The notes under the pieces are model-generated. The model had not been told where the DNA came from, did not search any database, and worked only from the letters and a program-made list of their open reading frames with translations. From positions 248,001 to 312,000 of the forward strand of contig JAANDG010000027.1 in the NCBI GenBank assembly GCA_036852015.1: a stretch of 64,000 nucleotides of DNA, given 5' to 3'. The DNA is from Pelodera strongyloides. Taxonomy: Eukaryota; Nematoda; Chromadorea; Rhabditida; Rhabditidae. This document shows positions 12,901-23,558 of the stretch, piece by piece; within the stretch, counting starts at the first letter, position 1; every line of letters starts with the position of its first letter. A program made the translations under genes and the position numbers.

Positions 12901-13358
12901 CATCCACAGATCAGGGGAGGGAGGGTTTGAGGTTCGAAGCCGGTTGGGTCCGCAGGCGGCTTACTCCTTTCTCGGTGCAAAAAAGAACAAAAGTTACCGT
13001 ACCATATTCTTCTCCGATACAGCTGATATCGATCGTATATCCAGGCTTGTCGTGACGACAACTGGACCTTCTGAAATGTAAGTAATACTTGAATTAAAAC
13101 TTTCCATGGAAAAGTATCAGAAAAAAGTCTAGGTACGAAACCAAAAGAAAAAGCAACCCTATGTGTTACACATAGACAAAAGATGCGTCAACGTCGTCAT
13201 ATGTGCACAAAAGCAAACTAACGTGAAATATATATTCTTTATGAAGTTACATGCATTACTAGGTCGGAGTACCACATAAAAGCTAGATATCTTGAATGTG
13301 TCTAGCCTGTGAGTCTCTCTCTCCCCTCTCTCTTACCTCTGTCTCTTTCTCTCTCTCT

Positions 13359-13398
<40 letters not shown>

Positions 13399-13964
13399 CT
13401 ATTTTCTTGTACTCACTTTTCTGAAAGTTAATAGTCGAAAATATTTCTAACTTGTATTTCCATTTAGCGGGGTTCTTCCACTCGGCCTAACCGCAGGATC
13501 GTATTCATCTAACAAATCGCATACAGTCATTTGCTCTCTCCAAGCTTGATAATTAGTAGTATGACGGTTGAAGGCAGTACGCTTGCTGCAAAAACTTGGT
13601 TGCATCCGGAACCGAACCCATCGACCTATTTCTTACAATTAGCGGTTCGTTTTTTTTCTAACCATCAGCCTAAAGGCGTTCAAAAATTCCGGTCATTTTA
13701 TATGCAAATTGCGCTACCGTATAACCGTGAAACCCCATCAATAAGTTATTTTCACAAAAAAATCAATATACACAGCTTTTTCTAGGGTCCTGTGAAATAA
13801 AAATTCATTTGCAAATGTTTGGGCCATTCGCAGTACCGCAGAAAAATTCTGAGAATGAAAGTACAAAAAAACACTTACCATGCATTTTTCTTCTTCTTTG
13901 CTCCGAGGCTAATTTCATACAGTATGAGAAGAACAGCAAGAAATAGAATTCGGCTCAATCGCAT
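6914..13964 (-). CDS. Cys-loop ligand-gated anion channel subunit (GluCl/GlyR-like), complete
   Basis: Pentameric neurotransmitter-gated channel subunit of the plasma membrane. Fifteen exons keep one frame (520 residues): 13879-13964, 13452-13585, 13003-13070, 12689-12834, 12380-12452, 11707-11842, 11195-11332, 10708-10792, 10035-10141, 9344-9412, 8870-8936, 8188-8320, 7772-7909, 7209-7318, 6914-6986. Residues 1-22 form a signal peptide. The extracellular domain has [26 protein letters not shown] and [11 protein letters not shown]. The Cys loop is C194 to C208, with YPMDVQNC. A second cysteine pair (C254, C265) is typical of glutamate- and glycine-gated channels. M1 is about 278-300 ([10 protein letters not shown]), M2 about 308-326, M3 about 340-362 after [14 protein letters not shown], and M4 498-516. 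A long charged cytoplasmic loop lies between M3 and M4. The anion-selectivity segment before M2 reads AAR rather than the usual PAR. The transmitter cannot be told from sequence alone. Several introns contain MITEs. Confidence 0.93.
7341..7518. mobile_element. MITE family A (intron of the channel gene)
   Basis: Inverted ends TTAAAGCGAACTACCGGCCGG and CCGGACGGTATTTCGCTTTAA enclose an AT-rich core. The element lies just upstream (in gene direction) of the [10 protein letters not shown] exon. Family A ends with TA on both sides, as for Tc1/mariner-type MITEs. Confidence 0.9.
8955..9133. mobile_element. MITE family A (intron 10 of the channel gene)
   Basis: The ends are AGCGAAATACCGGCCGG and CCGGCCGGTATTTCGCTTTAA. 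The core includes GAATTCTTACGTATTTATGC and TTCATTTGTATAAGC. It separates the two exons that together code M3. Confidence 0.9.
9477..9659. mobile_element. MITE family A (intron 9 of the channel gene)
   Basis: The ends are TTAAAGCGAAATACCGGTCGG and a partly diverged right end, CGACCTGTATTTCGCTTTAA. It lies between the exon for M2 and the exon for the M2-M3 linker. Confidence 0.9.
10156..10336. mobile_element. MITE family B (intron 8 of the channel gene)
   Basis: The left end is TTTAAAGCGGTATGGCACGG and the right end reads AACAGCATGCCATGCCGCTTTAA. It lies just upstream, in gene direction, of the exon for the end of M1 and M2. Confidence 0.85.
11483..11701. mobile_element. Diverged MITE family B copy (intron 6 of the channel gene)
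   Basis: The right end AGTGTCATCCCGCTTTAAA matches family B. The left end near 11480 (ACGTGGTTAAATTTAATGG) is poorly conserved. It sits directly beside the Cys-loop exon that ends at 11707. Confidence 0.6.
12201..12364. mobile_element. MITE family A (intron 5 of the channel gene)
   Basis: The ends are TAAATGAAATACGGTCCGG and CCGGCCGATCGTTCGCTTTAA. It sits 15 bp below the donor of the exon at 12380-12452. Confidence 0.85.
12867..12950 (+). repeat. tRNA-derived repeat head (A and B boxes)
   Basis: An A box (TGGCCTAGTGGGTAGCGC) is followed by a B box (GGTTCGAAGCC). The block lies in an intron of the channel gene on the opposite strand. No acceptor stem closes it, so it is a tRNA-derived repeat rather than a tRNA gene. 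Confidence 0.5.
13313..13394. repeat. CT microsatellite (intron 2 of the channel gene)
   Basis: Nearly uninterrupted CT dinucleotides run for about 80 bp, with a few CC and GC interruptions. Confidence 0.9.
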
Positions 13965-14182
13965 CCTGACGCCTTCATAACTTGCTACTGTAGCTAGTTT
14001 CAGCTTACAACTTTAAAAAAATCAGTATCACCAGATCGACATTTGTTCAAACTTTCAAATACTGAAAAATGGCAAAATTAATCAATAAGTACAAATGCAT
14101 ACCGAAAAAAATTAGAGAGCACAGCTAAACTTGATTCAAACAATATAGGAAATAAATGAATTAATTAGCCTTACCTTAGAAT

Positions 14183-14232
14183 TAGGTTTAGGCTTAGGCC
14201 TAGGCTTAGGCCTAGGCTACTGCTTATTCTTA
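14183..14232. repeat. Degenerate interstitial telomeric repeat
   Basis: Alternating TTAGGC and TAGGCC units (TTTAGGCTTAGGCCTAGGC, repeated) lie about 220 bp upstream of the channel start codon. They are a decayed version of the array at 2565. Confidence 0.75.
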
Positions 14233-14435
14233 GGTTGAGGCGTAGTTGAAAAAAAATTGTTAGAAATCAATTTCTCGGCACTAACCAATTTTCCGGTTTC
14301 AAAATTATTAACAGGTGCTACAGCAGGTGTTTAATAATTAGATTTTATGATTTACTTGCGAAAGTGTGCTTTTTAAACTCAACGCTTATTAAATTCTTTG
14401 GAAGAGAGTAATTCTGAGAGAGAACATAAAGATAT

Positions 14436-14616
14436 TTAAAGCAAAATACCGGCCGATTTTTGAAACGCATCGAGTAAACCAGCATTCTTATGCAGCGTAT
14501 GCTAATGAACATAAATTAGAATAAAAAGTGGAGTTAAATTCGAGAAAATTAACGTAAATACCTAAGGATTCAGTTGTCCACGATGTGTTTCAAAAACCGG
14601 CCGGTATTTCGCTTTG
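14436..14616. mobile_element. MITE family A
   Basis: The ends are TTAAAGCAAAATACCGGCCG and CGGCCGGTATTTCGCTTTGA, with the family core between them. Intergenic. Confidence 0.9.
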
Positions 14617-14739
14617 ATTACAATAGAATTCCACGAAGCAAACTATAAATCCTGCAGAAAAATAGTAAGTGATAAGAGGAGAAAAGTGTTCCGTCTTGTA
14701 AAATTTTCACTAGAAACGCGATCGACATGCACAGACTCA

Positions 14740-14990
14740 GCCTACATTTAGAAGAGGCGCATGCATGAAAAAAATCGAGAAACTCTGGGCCTCAGGCGCG
14801 CAGCGCGGACATGCGAATCCGCGTCCGCGGGAAAATTTTGCCAATTTGCATTGAAAAACTCGAGACAGAGAGAAACAAGTCCCGCCCTCTTTTCTGCGTC
14901 TCCGTCTTTCCCATGTCAAAAAGCCATCTCTTTCCCGCGGATGCGGATACGCATGTCCGCGCTGCACGCCTGAGAACGTAGAAGTGTCAA
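14740..14990. repeat. GC-rich foldback element
   Basis: The phrase CTCAGGCGCGCAGCGCGGAC with CGCGTCCGCGGG near 14790-14830 is answered by CCCGCGGATGCGGATACGC and GTCCGCGCTGCACGCCTGAG near 14935-14972. A second copy with the same cores lies at 28650-28815. Confidence 0.8.
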
Positions 14991-15274
14991 CATGTGTAAA
15001 TTGGACATATGTTTAATCAAAAATGAAAACAATGTGTAATCAATAAATAGTGTTGAATTCGTTCAAACATGTGTAATCAATAAATGGTGTTGAATAAGAA
15101 CAGTATCATTAGCTACAGTACCTCAATAAGCAATAACTACTGTAGCTATGTTCGATTTATGGTCGAAGTTAACGCCGTCTGTCTGAAGCTGATTCTATCT
15201 CGGGGACAGATTACCCCCGGTGATGTTGTCTTCAATAGAGAGTGCGGATTTCGGAATGATGCTGCTCTCCTTTA

Positions 15275-15351
15275 TTCTCTCTCTCTATTTCTCTCTCTCT
15301 CTCTCAGTCTACCTTTCTCTCTCTTTCTCAGTCTACCTTTTTCTCTCCTCT

Positions 15352-15405
<54 letters not shown>

Positions 15406-15436
15406 AATACCTCCCTCTCTCTCTCCCTCTCTATCA
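15275..15436. repeat. CT microsatellite
   Basis: Long CT array with CTTTCTCAGTCTAC interruptions. The Leu/Ser-rich reading frames across it are artefacts of the repeat. Confidence 0.9.
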
Positions 15437-15573
15437 GCTCCCTAAGAGGAGGGTAATCAAATTGTTGAGACAAAACGTTGTGAGGCACTCCTCACATGGC
15501 CACAAAAGAGGCGCTAAGGATCTTAGAAGGGATTTTAGGTCATAAATTATTGGGTGAGTCACGTTTATTGTAT

Positions 15574-15682
15574 TTAGAGCGGCATAACGACCGGTTTTTG
15601 AAGCATATTTTGGACAACTGCAATGCAAATTAACACATTTAGTAAAAATAAAAACCGGTTGGGGTTGTTACACGGCTTTAAA
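15574..15682. mobile_element. Short MITE related to families A and B
   Basis: The left end TTTAGAGCGGCATAACGACCGG and right end ACCGGTTGGGGTTGTTACACGG enclose a short core of about 60 bp. It combines features of both MITE families. Confidence 0.65.
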
Positions 15683-15847
15683 TTGAACTGACGTGGTCAC
15701 TTTTTCCCAATCAGTGAAGAACGATAATGTACAACTAACCATAAAATTCAAGGTAAACGTCCAACAGTGTTTTACCTACGAGCATTTTGTGATGACACCA
15801 TTTAGAGACATTTATGTAGAATCAAGTAAATGTCTCATATTCTTGAA

Positions 15848-16022
15848 AACGAAATACCGGCCGCTTTTTGAAATACATCGAGCACACCAGCATTATTATG
15901 CAGCTAATGCAAATGAAGACAAATTATAAAAAATCGAGCTAAATTCGAGCAACTTTACATAAACACGTAGGAATTCAACTGCCCACGATGCGTTTCAAAA
16001 ACCGGCTGGTATTTTTCTTTAA
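15848..16022. mobile_element. MITE family A
   Basis: The ends are ACGAAATACCGGCCGCTTTTTG and CAAAAACCGGCTGGTATTTTTC, with a typical core. Intergenic. Confidence 0.88.
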
Positions 16023-16203
16023 TTTGCGAAAACCGATGATTATGAAATGAGGTTGGCATAAAGACAATCAAGAGAGGCAAAAAATGCTCTTATTAATTCA
16101 TAGAATCATGGGCTAGGTGACATCTATCGTAAGAATAAAAAAGATATCTTCCCTTATGACTTTTCCCCGCGACTCCCTACCTTCCGCAGCCACTTAGTAT
16201 ACT

Positions 16204-16293
16204 CTTCTCTCTCTCTTCGCACTCACTCCCTCTATGTATTCATCTCTCTCTCTATCTCTCTCTCTCTCTCTTTCTCTCTCTGTCTCCCTCTCT

Positions 16294-16329
<36 letters not shown>
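16204..16329. repeat. CT microsatellite
   Basis: CT array with TTTCTC and TCCCTC variants. No coding meaning is inferred. Confidence 0.9.
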
Positions 16330-16333
<4 letters not shown>

Positions 16334-16810
16334 GCCACCTCGCCATCAAGGCAGACTTTTATATTCTATTCTATATACGGGAAGGGACAAAGGACCATTG
16401 GACTAACTCTCTTCCCGAATCAAGGGGATTGAGTAACATAGAGAGTCAGAGAGTTAGAGAGGTATGAGGAAAGTATAGAGAGCTGAAGAGAGTTAGAGAC
16501 TCAAAGGAAGCGAGAGATGAGGAGAAAGCAGAGGTATTAGAGAAACCATGCACACTTGTTAAGTGCAAACTATGTCCATTACATGTCAGGTGAAGGTGGA
16601 GAAGCTATATATATTGATCGATGGTTTTCCAGTCCTGCACGGAAGAATGAATGGATACACCTTTAAAAGGAAACGTCTGGCGCTTTTTACAAGAAAATCT
16701 TTGAAATGGAAGGTCGAAAAGTCAAAGCATCTAACCAAGCTTTACGGCTTGGTCATTAGTTTAACAATATCCGTGCGGTTGCTACAGAAAAATAGACGGA
16801 CATTTTAAAA

Positions 16811-16960
16811 TTAAAATTTGTTTTACGCTTCAAGATCGTGCACCTTTATTCAAGGGAGTTCAAAGTATAGTTTCAAGTTTCAAGGTTTGCTTATGACATG
16901 TTCCGCAGAGGTCCTGAGCAGCAGGCGACGAGTTCCAGATGACAAATTACTCGACGTCGA
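16811..16960 (-). mobile_element. 5'-truncated copy of the tRNA-derived SINE
   Basis: The stretch from TTGTTTTACGCTTCAAGA through GGTCCTGAGCAGCAGGCGAC to the ACTCGACGTC end matches 35595-35735 almost base for base. It lacks the tRNA-like head seen there, and 5' truncation of this kind is usual for retroposed copies. Confidence 0.75.
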
Positions 16961-16999
16961 CGACATAGAATTCTAGTCATTTTATTTTTAAAGGAATGA

Positions 17000-18100
17000 C
17001 GTCACCCACAGCAAAGCTCTGCGCATTTGTTTGAAATGGATAACTGGTTGAATTTTATTAGACATTTTGTATCACGATTTCTAAAGGTGGAAATTTGCGA
17101 GTAATGGTCTGAAATGGGCATCAACTAAAAAACTCATAAAAAGTAAATGTAAACAGTTTTATTTCCCGAGTCCCGGATTTATCTCCCATGGTAACTAAGC
17201 GAATGAAATATGATCAGGATAAGTGTTATTAAATGCGACAGTTTTTTTACTTCCGTTTATGTATGTAAGGCTTCGATTTGTAATGTCGTAAATAAACCTA
17301 TCGATTAATGCCTATGAATGAGGAGTACTTGTGGCTTCCTCTTCATATCATACGCTACATAACTGCGAACAACTTAGTGTTTTTTTTGTGGCGATCGGGT
17401 AGGTAGAGAAATGTTTCCTCTAAAACATATTAGGTTCAATTATCTACAAATTGCTTATACAAATTATCAAGGACTTGTTTGGCAGACCAACAGCTGTCAG
17501 CAAAACAAAAAATTTCTGAAAATTACAAAATTACAATACGAATTTCACCATATTCGATATTCCAGTGGCAAAAACGTATTTATGGTTCTGTGTGACATGC
17601 TTGTCTGATATTGATTAGTGTTCAAATTAAATAACGTACACAATAAAGGTCCCGGGCGGAAAACTTATCACTGGCATTGTGCCAGAATTTCAAAAAAAAG
17701 TAATCAAATAATAGTCCCGGGCGGAACTTCTTATCACTGGCACTCTGCCGGGATTTCGCCGTGCGAACAAGTGCCTTTCGAATTCCATTTTCATACATAA
17801 TGGGCCCTTCTTTGGGCCCCGTCCTGGGTCCCGTCGCTATAAAAGACCTGTCCGCGGGACACTTACCTGTTGTGGGCAGAGAACAGCCTAAAGAGCACTT
17901 GAAAAGAGAGAATCAGTGAAGATTTTACGATGCTTCTTTGCTTTGCAAAAGTGATGTGACGAGTTGGGCCCCAATGACGTCATATGGTCCTGACACGATA
18001 TTACAGTAAGAAGGAAATGAATGATTGTGAATGGGCATGGTACATACATCACTGTGGTGTACTTTTGGGTAAGTTTGAATATAGCTATAGCTAATTAAAA
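17000..18100. other. No gene seen; one direct repeat
   Basis: I find no supported exon. Near 17648-17760 a phrase GTCCCGGGCGGAA...TTATCACTGGCA occurs twice, about 65 bp apart. Short reading frames here show no family features. Confidence 0.5.
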
Positions 18101-18212
18101 AGTATCTTATTATATAAAGGAGAAGAATTTGAAGGCTTGGATGTTCGCAACGGAGCCTTTTTCTCGAGTTTTCGGGAACACACAATGGAAATGAAACATA
18201 CTAAAATCATTG

Positions 18213-18292
18213 CCCCGTGCGGGGTTCGAACCCGGGACCTCTCGGATTAGAGTCAAGCGCTCACCTGCTGCGCTATAAAGCCTTAGAAACAT
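18213..18292 (-). repeat. tRNA-like pseudogene or SINE head
   Basis: Read on the minus strand, an A box (TAGCGCAGCAGGTGAGCGC) is followed by a B box (GGTTCGAACCC) in a CCGGG/CCCGC context. The anticodon stem has a mismatch and the ends cannot form a seven-base acceptor stem, so a functional tRNA is unlikely. Confidence 0.55.
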
Positions 18293-19473
18293 AGAGAAGC
18301 AAGCGGTCGAAGGCCGATTCATCCAGCCTGATGAAGAGGTCTCTTCATCCGGCTGGTTTGAATATAATGCAAATGTCCTGTGGGCCATTTGGCACTCTGT
18401 TATGGAAATCCAAACTTCTTATACGAAAATCTTTATGCCTTTCTACAAGTCAGTATGTCACGTCGTAAATCATGTAGTGAGCGATTAGTTATAAAATATT
18501 CAACGACAAACTACAACAATTACTTTCGAAACAAGCTACAAACTCCAACTTCTGAAAACTGATGTGTTTTCTATTTTGTGCTCGCCACTTAGCCATGAGC
18601 CGAACGTGGGGCCTGGAGGCGATAATCGGCTTTTCTTAGGCCTTAGGGCGATTAACACTATTTCCAGTGGCTATTTTGCCCACGGAAAGCGTGCTCCAAA
18701 AAGGTTCCAGCCGCTTTTTCCCGTGCATTTCTGAACGCCAAAACCGCCTTTCACCGAGTGACGCTTGTGGAAAAACTAGGATGCGTTTCGGTCTCAACCC
18801 GGCAACAATGAATGGAGAATGTGAAAAAAACGGGAAGAAAACAACGAAATACTTGAATAACTAAAAAGGCGGGATGAGCTCAGTGAAAGAAATTGAAACA
18901 GGGGGAGAGGCGTTTTTGGAAGTGTTCGTGGACTTTTTGTTTAAACTTTAGAAAGTTGCGAAGCGAGGCGTAAAGAGCAAAGTTCCGTAACAAAAAGAAG
19001 TGCTGAAGCGGAGGTAGAGTTGACAGGTTACATTAGGGGAGAGGGCTTATGTCCCAGCTTATGCGCCGACAATTTTGTCAGAACGTTTTATACAGATAAA
19101 AAGGAAAAGATAACTGGTTTATATCAACCGAATTCGCAGAAACGCTGCACCGGGGTTCAGTTCATTTCTTTTATAATAGCGATTTCAGAAAATTTTATTA
19201 TTTATAAATATACGCCTTGTTTTTGCGAGGAATTGTCCAGAAATAGCTGTGTGTGGCACAAGGCATACCATTGTTTCGGATTTAATTTACCCCAAACTTT
19301 AGTGGTACTTGCGCACGCAAACACTCTCAGACTCTCACGCACCAACTTGAGGTTTGCTCATTATGCAAGTGCGCAAAAAAAGGATTTGGAAGTGAGACTT
19401 AGAGTACATGAACTCTCGGGATCATGCTCAAGAAGACATCAATATACTAAAAAAAAAGTTTGCACCTGCTTGT

Positions 19474-19602
19474 GCACGTATTCATCAACACGCAGGGAGC
19501 CCTCCCTGGCCTCCCTAGGGAATAAAGAGTGCGAGATCAGAAGAGATTCAGAGAGCTCATGAACCTAGGGAGGGCTCCCTGTGTGTTGGTGAATACGGCC
19601 TC
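19474..19602. mobile_element. Foldback element with CAACACGCAGGGAGCC termini
   Basis: Left ATTCATCAACACGCAGGGAGCC is answered by right GGCTCCCTGTGTGTTGGTGAAT. The sister copy at 28970-29111 lies in the last exon of the chemoreceptor. Confidence 0.85.
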
Positions 19603-19976
19603 AGAAAAAGACTGTTTCTTGAGTCAAGTTATGAAGATTTACCCAACTATAAAAAAAACATTATTGCAGTGTATTAATCCACTATCGTGTCATGCTTGTA
19701 CTTGCTGTGCAGTCACAAGCACACAAAATTGCACAGTAGTACAAAAAATGGTACAGAAAATGGTACAACAGGAACCATACCCGTTTCGTCAAAGCTCTAC
19801 AGTAGACCATACCATATACAAAATAAGGTTGTCATTTGCTTTAAAATATCACTAAAAGAAAAGCTATACTAAAAAATGTCGGTTGTCGTGGTTTTATGCT
19901 CTGTTATGGTTCGGTCAGGTCTCAGCTGAAGTCAATGAACATATCAAATTTCCTTCAATTTCACTTCAGAGTGCTT

Positions 19977-19977
<1 letters not shown>

Positions 19978-20011
<34 letters not shown>

Positions 20012-20030
20012 TCTCTTTATCTCTCATTCT
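19978..20030. repeat. CT microsatellite
   Basis: CT array of about 50 bp with CCCTCTCTCTTTATC at the end. Confidence 0.9.
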
Positions 20031-20779
20031 TCTCCATCTCTTCCTTTATTTTAAAGGGAATAATGAATGCGAACAAATATTATATTCAAGAACCAACAAT
20101 AGAGTGGCCCAAAAGGTCACAAAGAAACTTATCACAATTCGGGATACATGTGTACGTAAATTAATTATAAGTTGTATGTAAAAGTAGAGAAGTACATATG
20201 GGCCCTTTTGTCGTGTTTCAATCAAAGCTAGATATCTGTATCGTAAGATACACCACATAGGACACAGCAATTTACGCTTGCGCAAACATAAACTACTTAC
20301 GATAATAATTCTACAAGAGATGGTTATTTGCACAAATAAAAACTATATAATGACACAAATATAAGGTAAGCTGTAACTATAAAATATGCGCTTAGATTTA
20401 GGATTTACGATGTTTAGATACGCTGACCACATGTTTCATGCCTCTTGTCAGCGGACGATCATAATTGTTACAACGCATGCAAAAGTCGCGGAAAAGCTGT
20501 GCACTCTTTAGAGCGTTTAGTTCTTAGTTTTCACGAAATAACGGGTGGGGGGGTGTATATGTCTACCCACGGGAGAAAGAAAGGATTTAAAGTAGAAAAA
20601 ATATTGCCAGTAACTATCTTCTTTTTAACCCTTTTACCGAACATACTCCGCGAACACGCGGCTACTCTTTAGCGCGGTGTTTTTTGCGCTGCGCCCCCTG
20701 TAAAAAACGTTGCGCGACAAATGCGCGAAGTTTCACGTCATGGGGAAGACGTACAAGAAGTAAAGGCAAGCAACCAAAA

Positions 20780-20890
20780 AATAATTGATAGTTGGGTGTC
20801 CAAGCGGTGTCCAAGAGTGTCCATGGGTGCAGATGGGTGCCCATGGGTGTCCATAGCGTTCAAATGTGTTCAGTTGGTGTCCACGGATCC
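20780..20890 (+). repeat. Imperfect short repeats of GGTGTCCA type
   Basis: GTGTCCA, GGTGCAGATGGGTGCCCATG and variants recur about nine times in about 100 bp. No function is evident. Confidence 0.6.
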
Positions 20891-20899
20891 TGTTGTCTA

Positions 20900-23150
20900 G
20901 ACCAATAGGTAACTCGGCCTATTCCTAAAAAAAACTTTTCGCATAAATATTGATCATTTTTTATCGAGCCGATTGATTTTTCGAGTACAATGGGCACTGC
21001 CGACCAAAACTTACAACATGTTCAATTTGGGAATTTTCTCATTTTCACATTTTAGATATTATTGACGTGCATATAGTATTTTTTTTGGGTCAAATAGTTA
21101 CTCTCTCCCCTCTCACTTTGTTTCTTTATCGCTAAAATAAATTATCACTTTTATAAATCATAAAACAGGTTATTGCCATTTCCCACTAATTACAGTAAGC
21201 ATGTTTATGGGAGCCACACACACAATTCTAATTAAGGCCCCTTGATTTTGCATTCCAAACTACACACAAGTTTTTTTGTGCAGAAATTCGGGAAATTGCT
21301 TCTGATGTGAGATCAACATTTTACTCACAAAGAACAGATTAAATTGTTACTATTTAAGTAATTAACGCAGAGCGTTATTGGACATTTCTGCTTTAAATAC
21401 GTCGTTTAGTAATTATTGGCCTCCTATTTATACCACAATATACCAATACTTCCTCGAACATTTTTCGTGTAAAATTTGCGTTAGCGATGTGGAAGTTCGC
21501 AGCGAAAACGGTCCAGAATCTAGTTTCCGATTGTTTGTGCTTTTCGGAACACAGCTATCAGTACACATTTTGGGTGAGCTCTTAAATTACTGTGGTGAAC
21601 TATTACTATTAATTTTTGACTTTTTCAACGTACGCTAGTCCCGAAACCCGACTCTGTTTTTAGTACAACCTTGAATTAGGTTTTTGTATTTCTTTGTGAT
21701 TTTGCTAGCTGACAAGCACCATAAATATTTCAAAAGTCATCATGCCTTTATTTATGGTAACAACCGAGTATTCGCGAAAGTAGGGTTCAAGAAGCAGCGG
21801 TAATTAGCCCGTAGTTGACATAAAAAGCAGGTGGCCATTAATTTCTGATTTACAATTAAAGGTTGTTTGTGGTCTCTAGCAGAGTGAATTACTATATTGG
21901 TGCACGATTTACATTGTTTCTTGATCTTTTTGTGCTCGAAAAATAAATGATTATATATTTGACTTACTTGAAAGATGCTAGGCGAAAAATTCCAAATTCG
22001 ATTGCATCTCTAATTGTAAGCGCACCTCGTACAACCAACGAAAACTTCGCCAGGTTGGCGCGGTACTCTGAGACGAGCGAAAACCTGGCGAAGGGGACTA
22101 AATCGCCGCGCACTCTTTTATCTAGTTCTGCACCAATTGTAGATATTTGCGAGGAGAAATTTTCGCGCCAGAGTTTTGCCGCGGTGTCATAAATATCGTC
22201 GTACAGCATTGGCAAATAATTTGCCTTCCCGCGATATTTTTTATTTGCGCCAACGGGGCAAAGGCCCTTCCACCGTGCGAGGGGCGCGCAAGACCAGCGC
22301 TAGCCCGTGTTCAGTTACAGATGGCGCACCAATGACACATCTCACAAATACGAGACGTGACGTTTGCTTGAACGAGCTTTTGCTGGCGGCGCTGTTGTTG
22401 CTCGAAGGTTCTGTGTGTAACTATGCTAGCGGGCTAATTTTTCGTGGCAAACGATCTTTGCAATTTTATAATTTCCTTCCTCCTTTCAGCGCCAATTTGT
22501 ATTTGGGAATTACACCTAATAACAAGTACACTATCATTAATAATTACACGATTAATATACGTTCAATAATTATAATAAACACCTTATTACCGGCCAGAGA
22601 ACCCAAACCCCCTCATACTTCATTGTCACCGCTTACAGTTATTCATCACCAATGTTTTCGTAATAACTTTTAATGTTTCAATGTAGTCTTTTCGAGCATA
22701 CTTGTCACAGTACAGTACAAAAACGGGCGTCTGCCACTTATATGTACATCAATGAAACAATGGAATAGCATTACATTCTCTAGGATATAGCCATTAGTAA
22801 ACCGTCCCTAGAGATTTGGGTTAGACAGTTGGACATACCCTAAAACCAAATATTCAAGTGCTCAAACACTCTAAGTTGCGAAAAACTACGTACTCTGTTT
22901 TATCAGCTGTACGCCCTAATCAGAGTCATTGTAATTATTGCTGCGCGCTATACTGATCTTTTACAGTAGACGCTCCTTTTTGCAAAGATATATTGAAACT
23001 ATAAGTAGCACCTAACTCCATTTTTGGCACTGAAAAACAGGTCCATTTTCTTAGTTACATTGGCTTAAGTCTTAAGTAGTGATTAGCTGCGCCTGCAAAG
23101 GGTCCAAACGGTGCTGGGTCTCACCAAAAAAGATGTGAAAATGGACAACT
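20900..23150. other. No gene seen
   Basis: AT-rich sequence with scattered short reading frames. A local foldback is visible at 22045-22100, where CTTCGCCAGGTT is answered by AACCTGGCGAAG. No splice-consistent coding series was found on either strand. Confidence 0.45.
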
Positions 23151-23157
23151 AGAAGCT

Positions 23158-23262
23158 TAAAGCAGTGTTGTACCTAGTTTGGGAAATTTGCATATGATAC
23201 GCTTATTCTATGTATCCTATGAAAATTTGGCGGGCGCGCAGCAATGTCGCATAGATACATAG
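23158..23262. repeat. Partial copy of the ATAGGATACATAGG foldback family
   Basis: It carries GTTGTACCTAGTTTGGGAAA and the TATGTATCCTATGAAAATTT core, as at 33085-33215, but only the left arm is clear. Confidence 0.55.
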
Positions 23263-23550
23263 ATACATATTGTTCATGTAACTTCGAAATATATAAAATA
23301 ATTAGAATATGCAATGCTTTCAGCTAACAAAGCTAAGCCTTTAGTGCACTTTTTGTCCTTCCAGGCATGTCGAGCCTAACCGTAACTTATAAAAAGCAGG
23401 TGACTCATAAGTCATAAGGAATAACAATTTGAAAAAATGTCATGTAATCTTTTATTAGCTGATCCTAGCCATCGACCTAAAATGAATTTATTTTCTATAC
23501 GTTTTTTTTCCTGACTTTTACTTTGCAGTCTCAGTCAGCCATTACCATTA

Positions 23551-23558
23551 ATTTCAGA
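23551..23558 (+). promoter_or_regulatory. Probable trans-splice acceptor of the chemoreceptor
   Basis: ATTTCAG lies one base before the ATG at 23559, the usual arrangement for spliced-leader addition in nematodes. A normal upstream exon cannot be excluded. Confidence 0.5.

Noticed and set aside
13003..13070. Alternative frame and later donor for the third channel exon (to 12998)
   Set aside because: The frame ending at ATG/GTACGG codes [22 protein letters not shown], typical of Cys-loop channels, and joins EFVAQFRF in phase. The alternative frames break the family pattern.
15084..15456. Leu/Ser-rich frames
   Set aside because: They are translations of CT dinucleotide repeats. The same applies to frames at 16234, 42749, 55265, 55609 and 63462.
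18213..18292. A functional minus-strand tRNA
   Set aside because: The A and B boxes are good, but the acceptor ends cannot pair and the anticodon loop would read CTA with a mismatched stem.
19020..19562. 180-codon plus-strand frame
   Set aside because: No domain, signal or splice partner. It runs into a foldback element at its 3' end and has an unusual composition.
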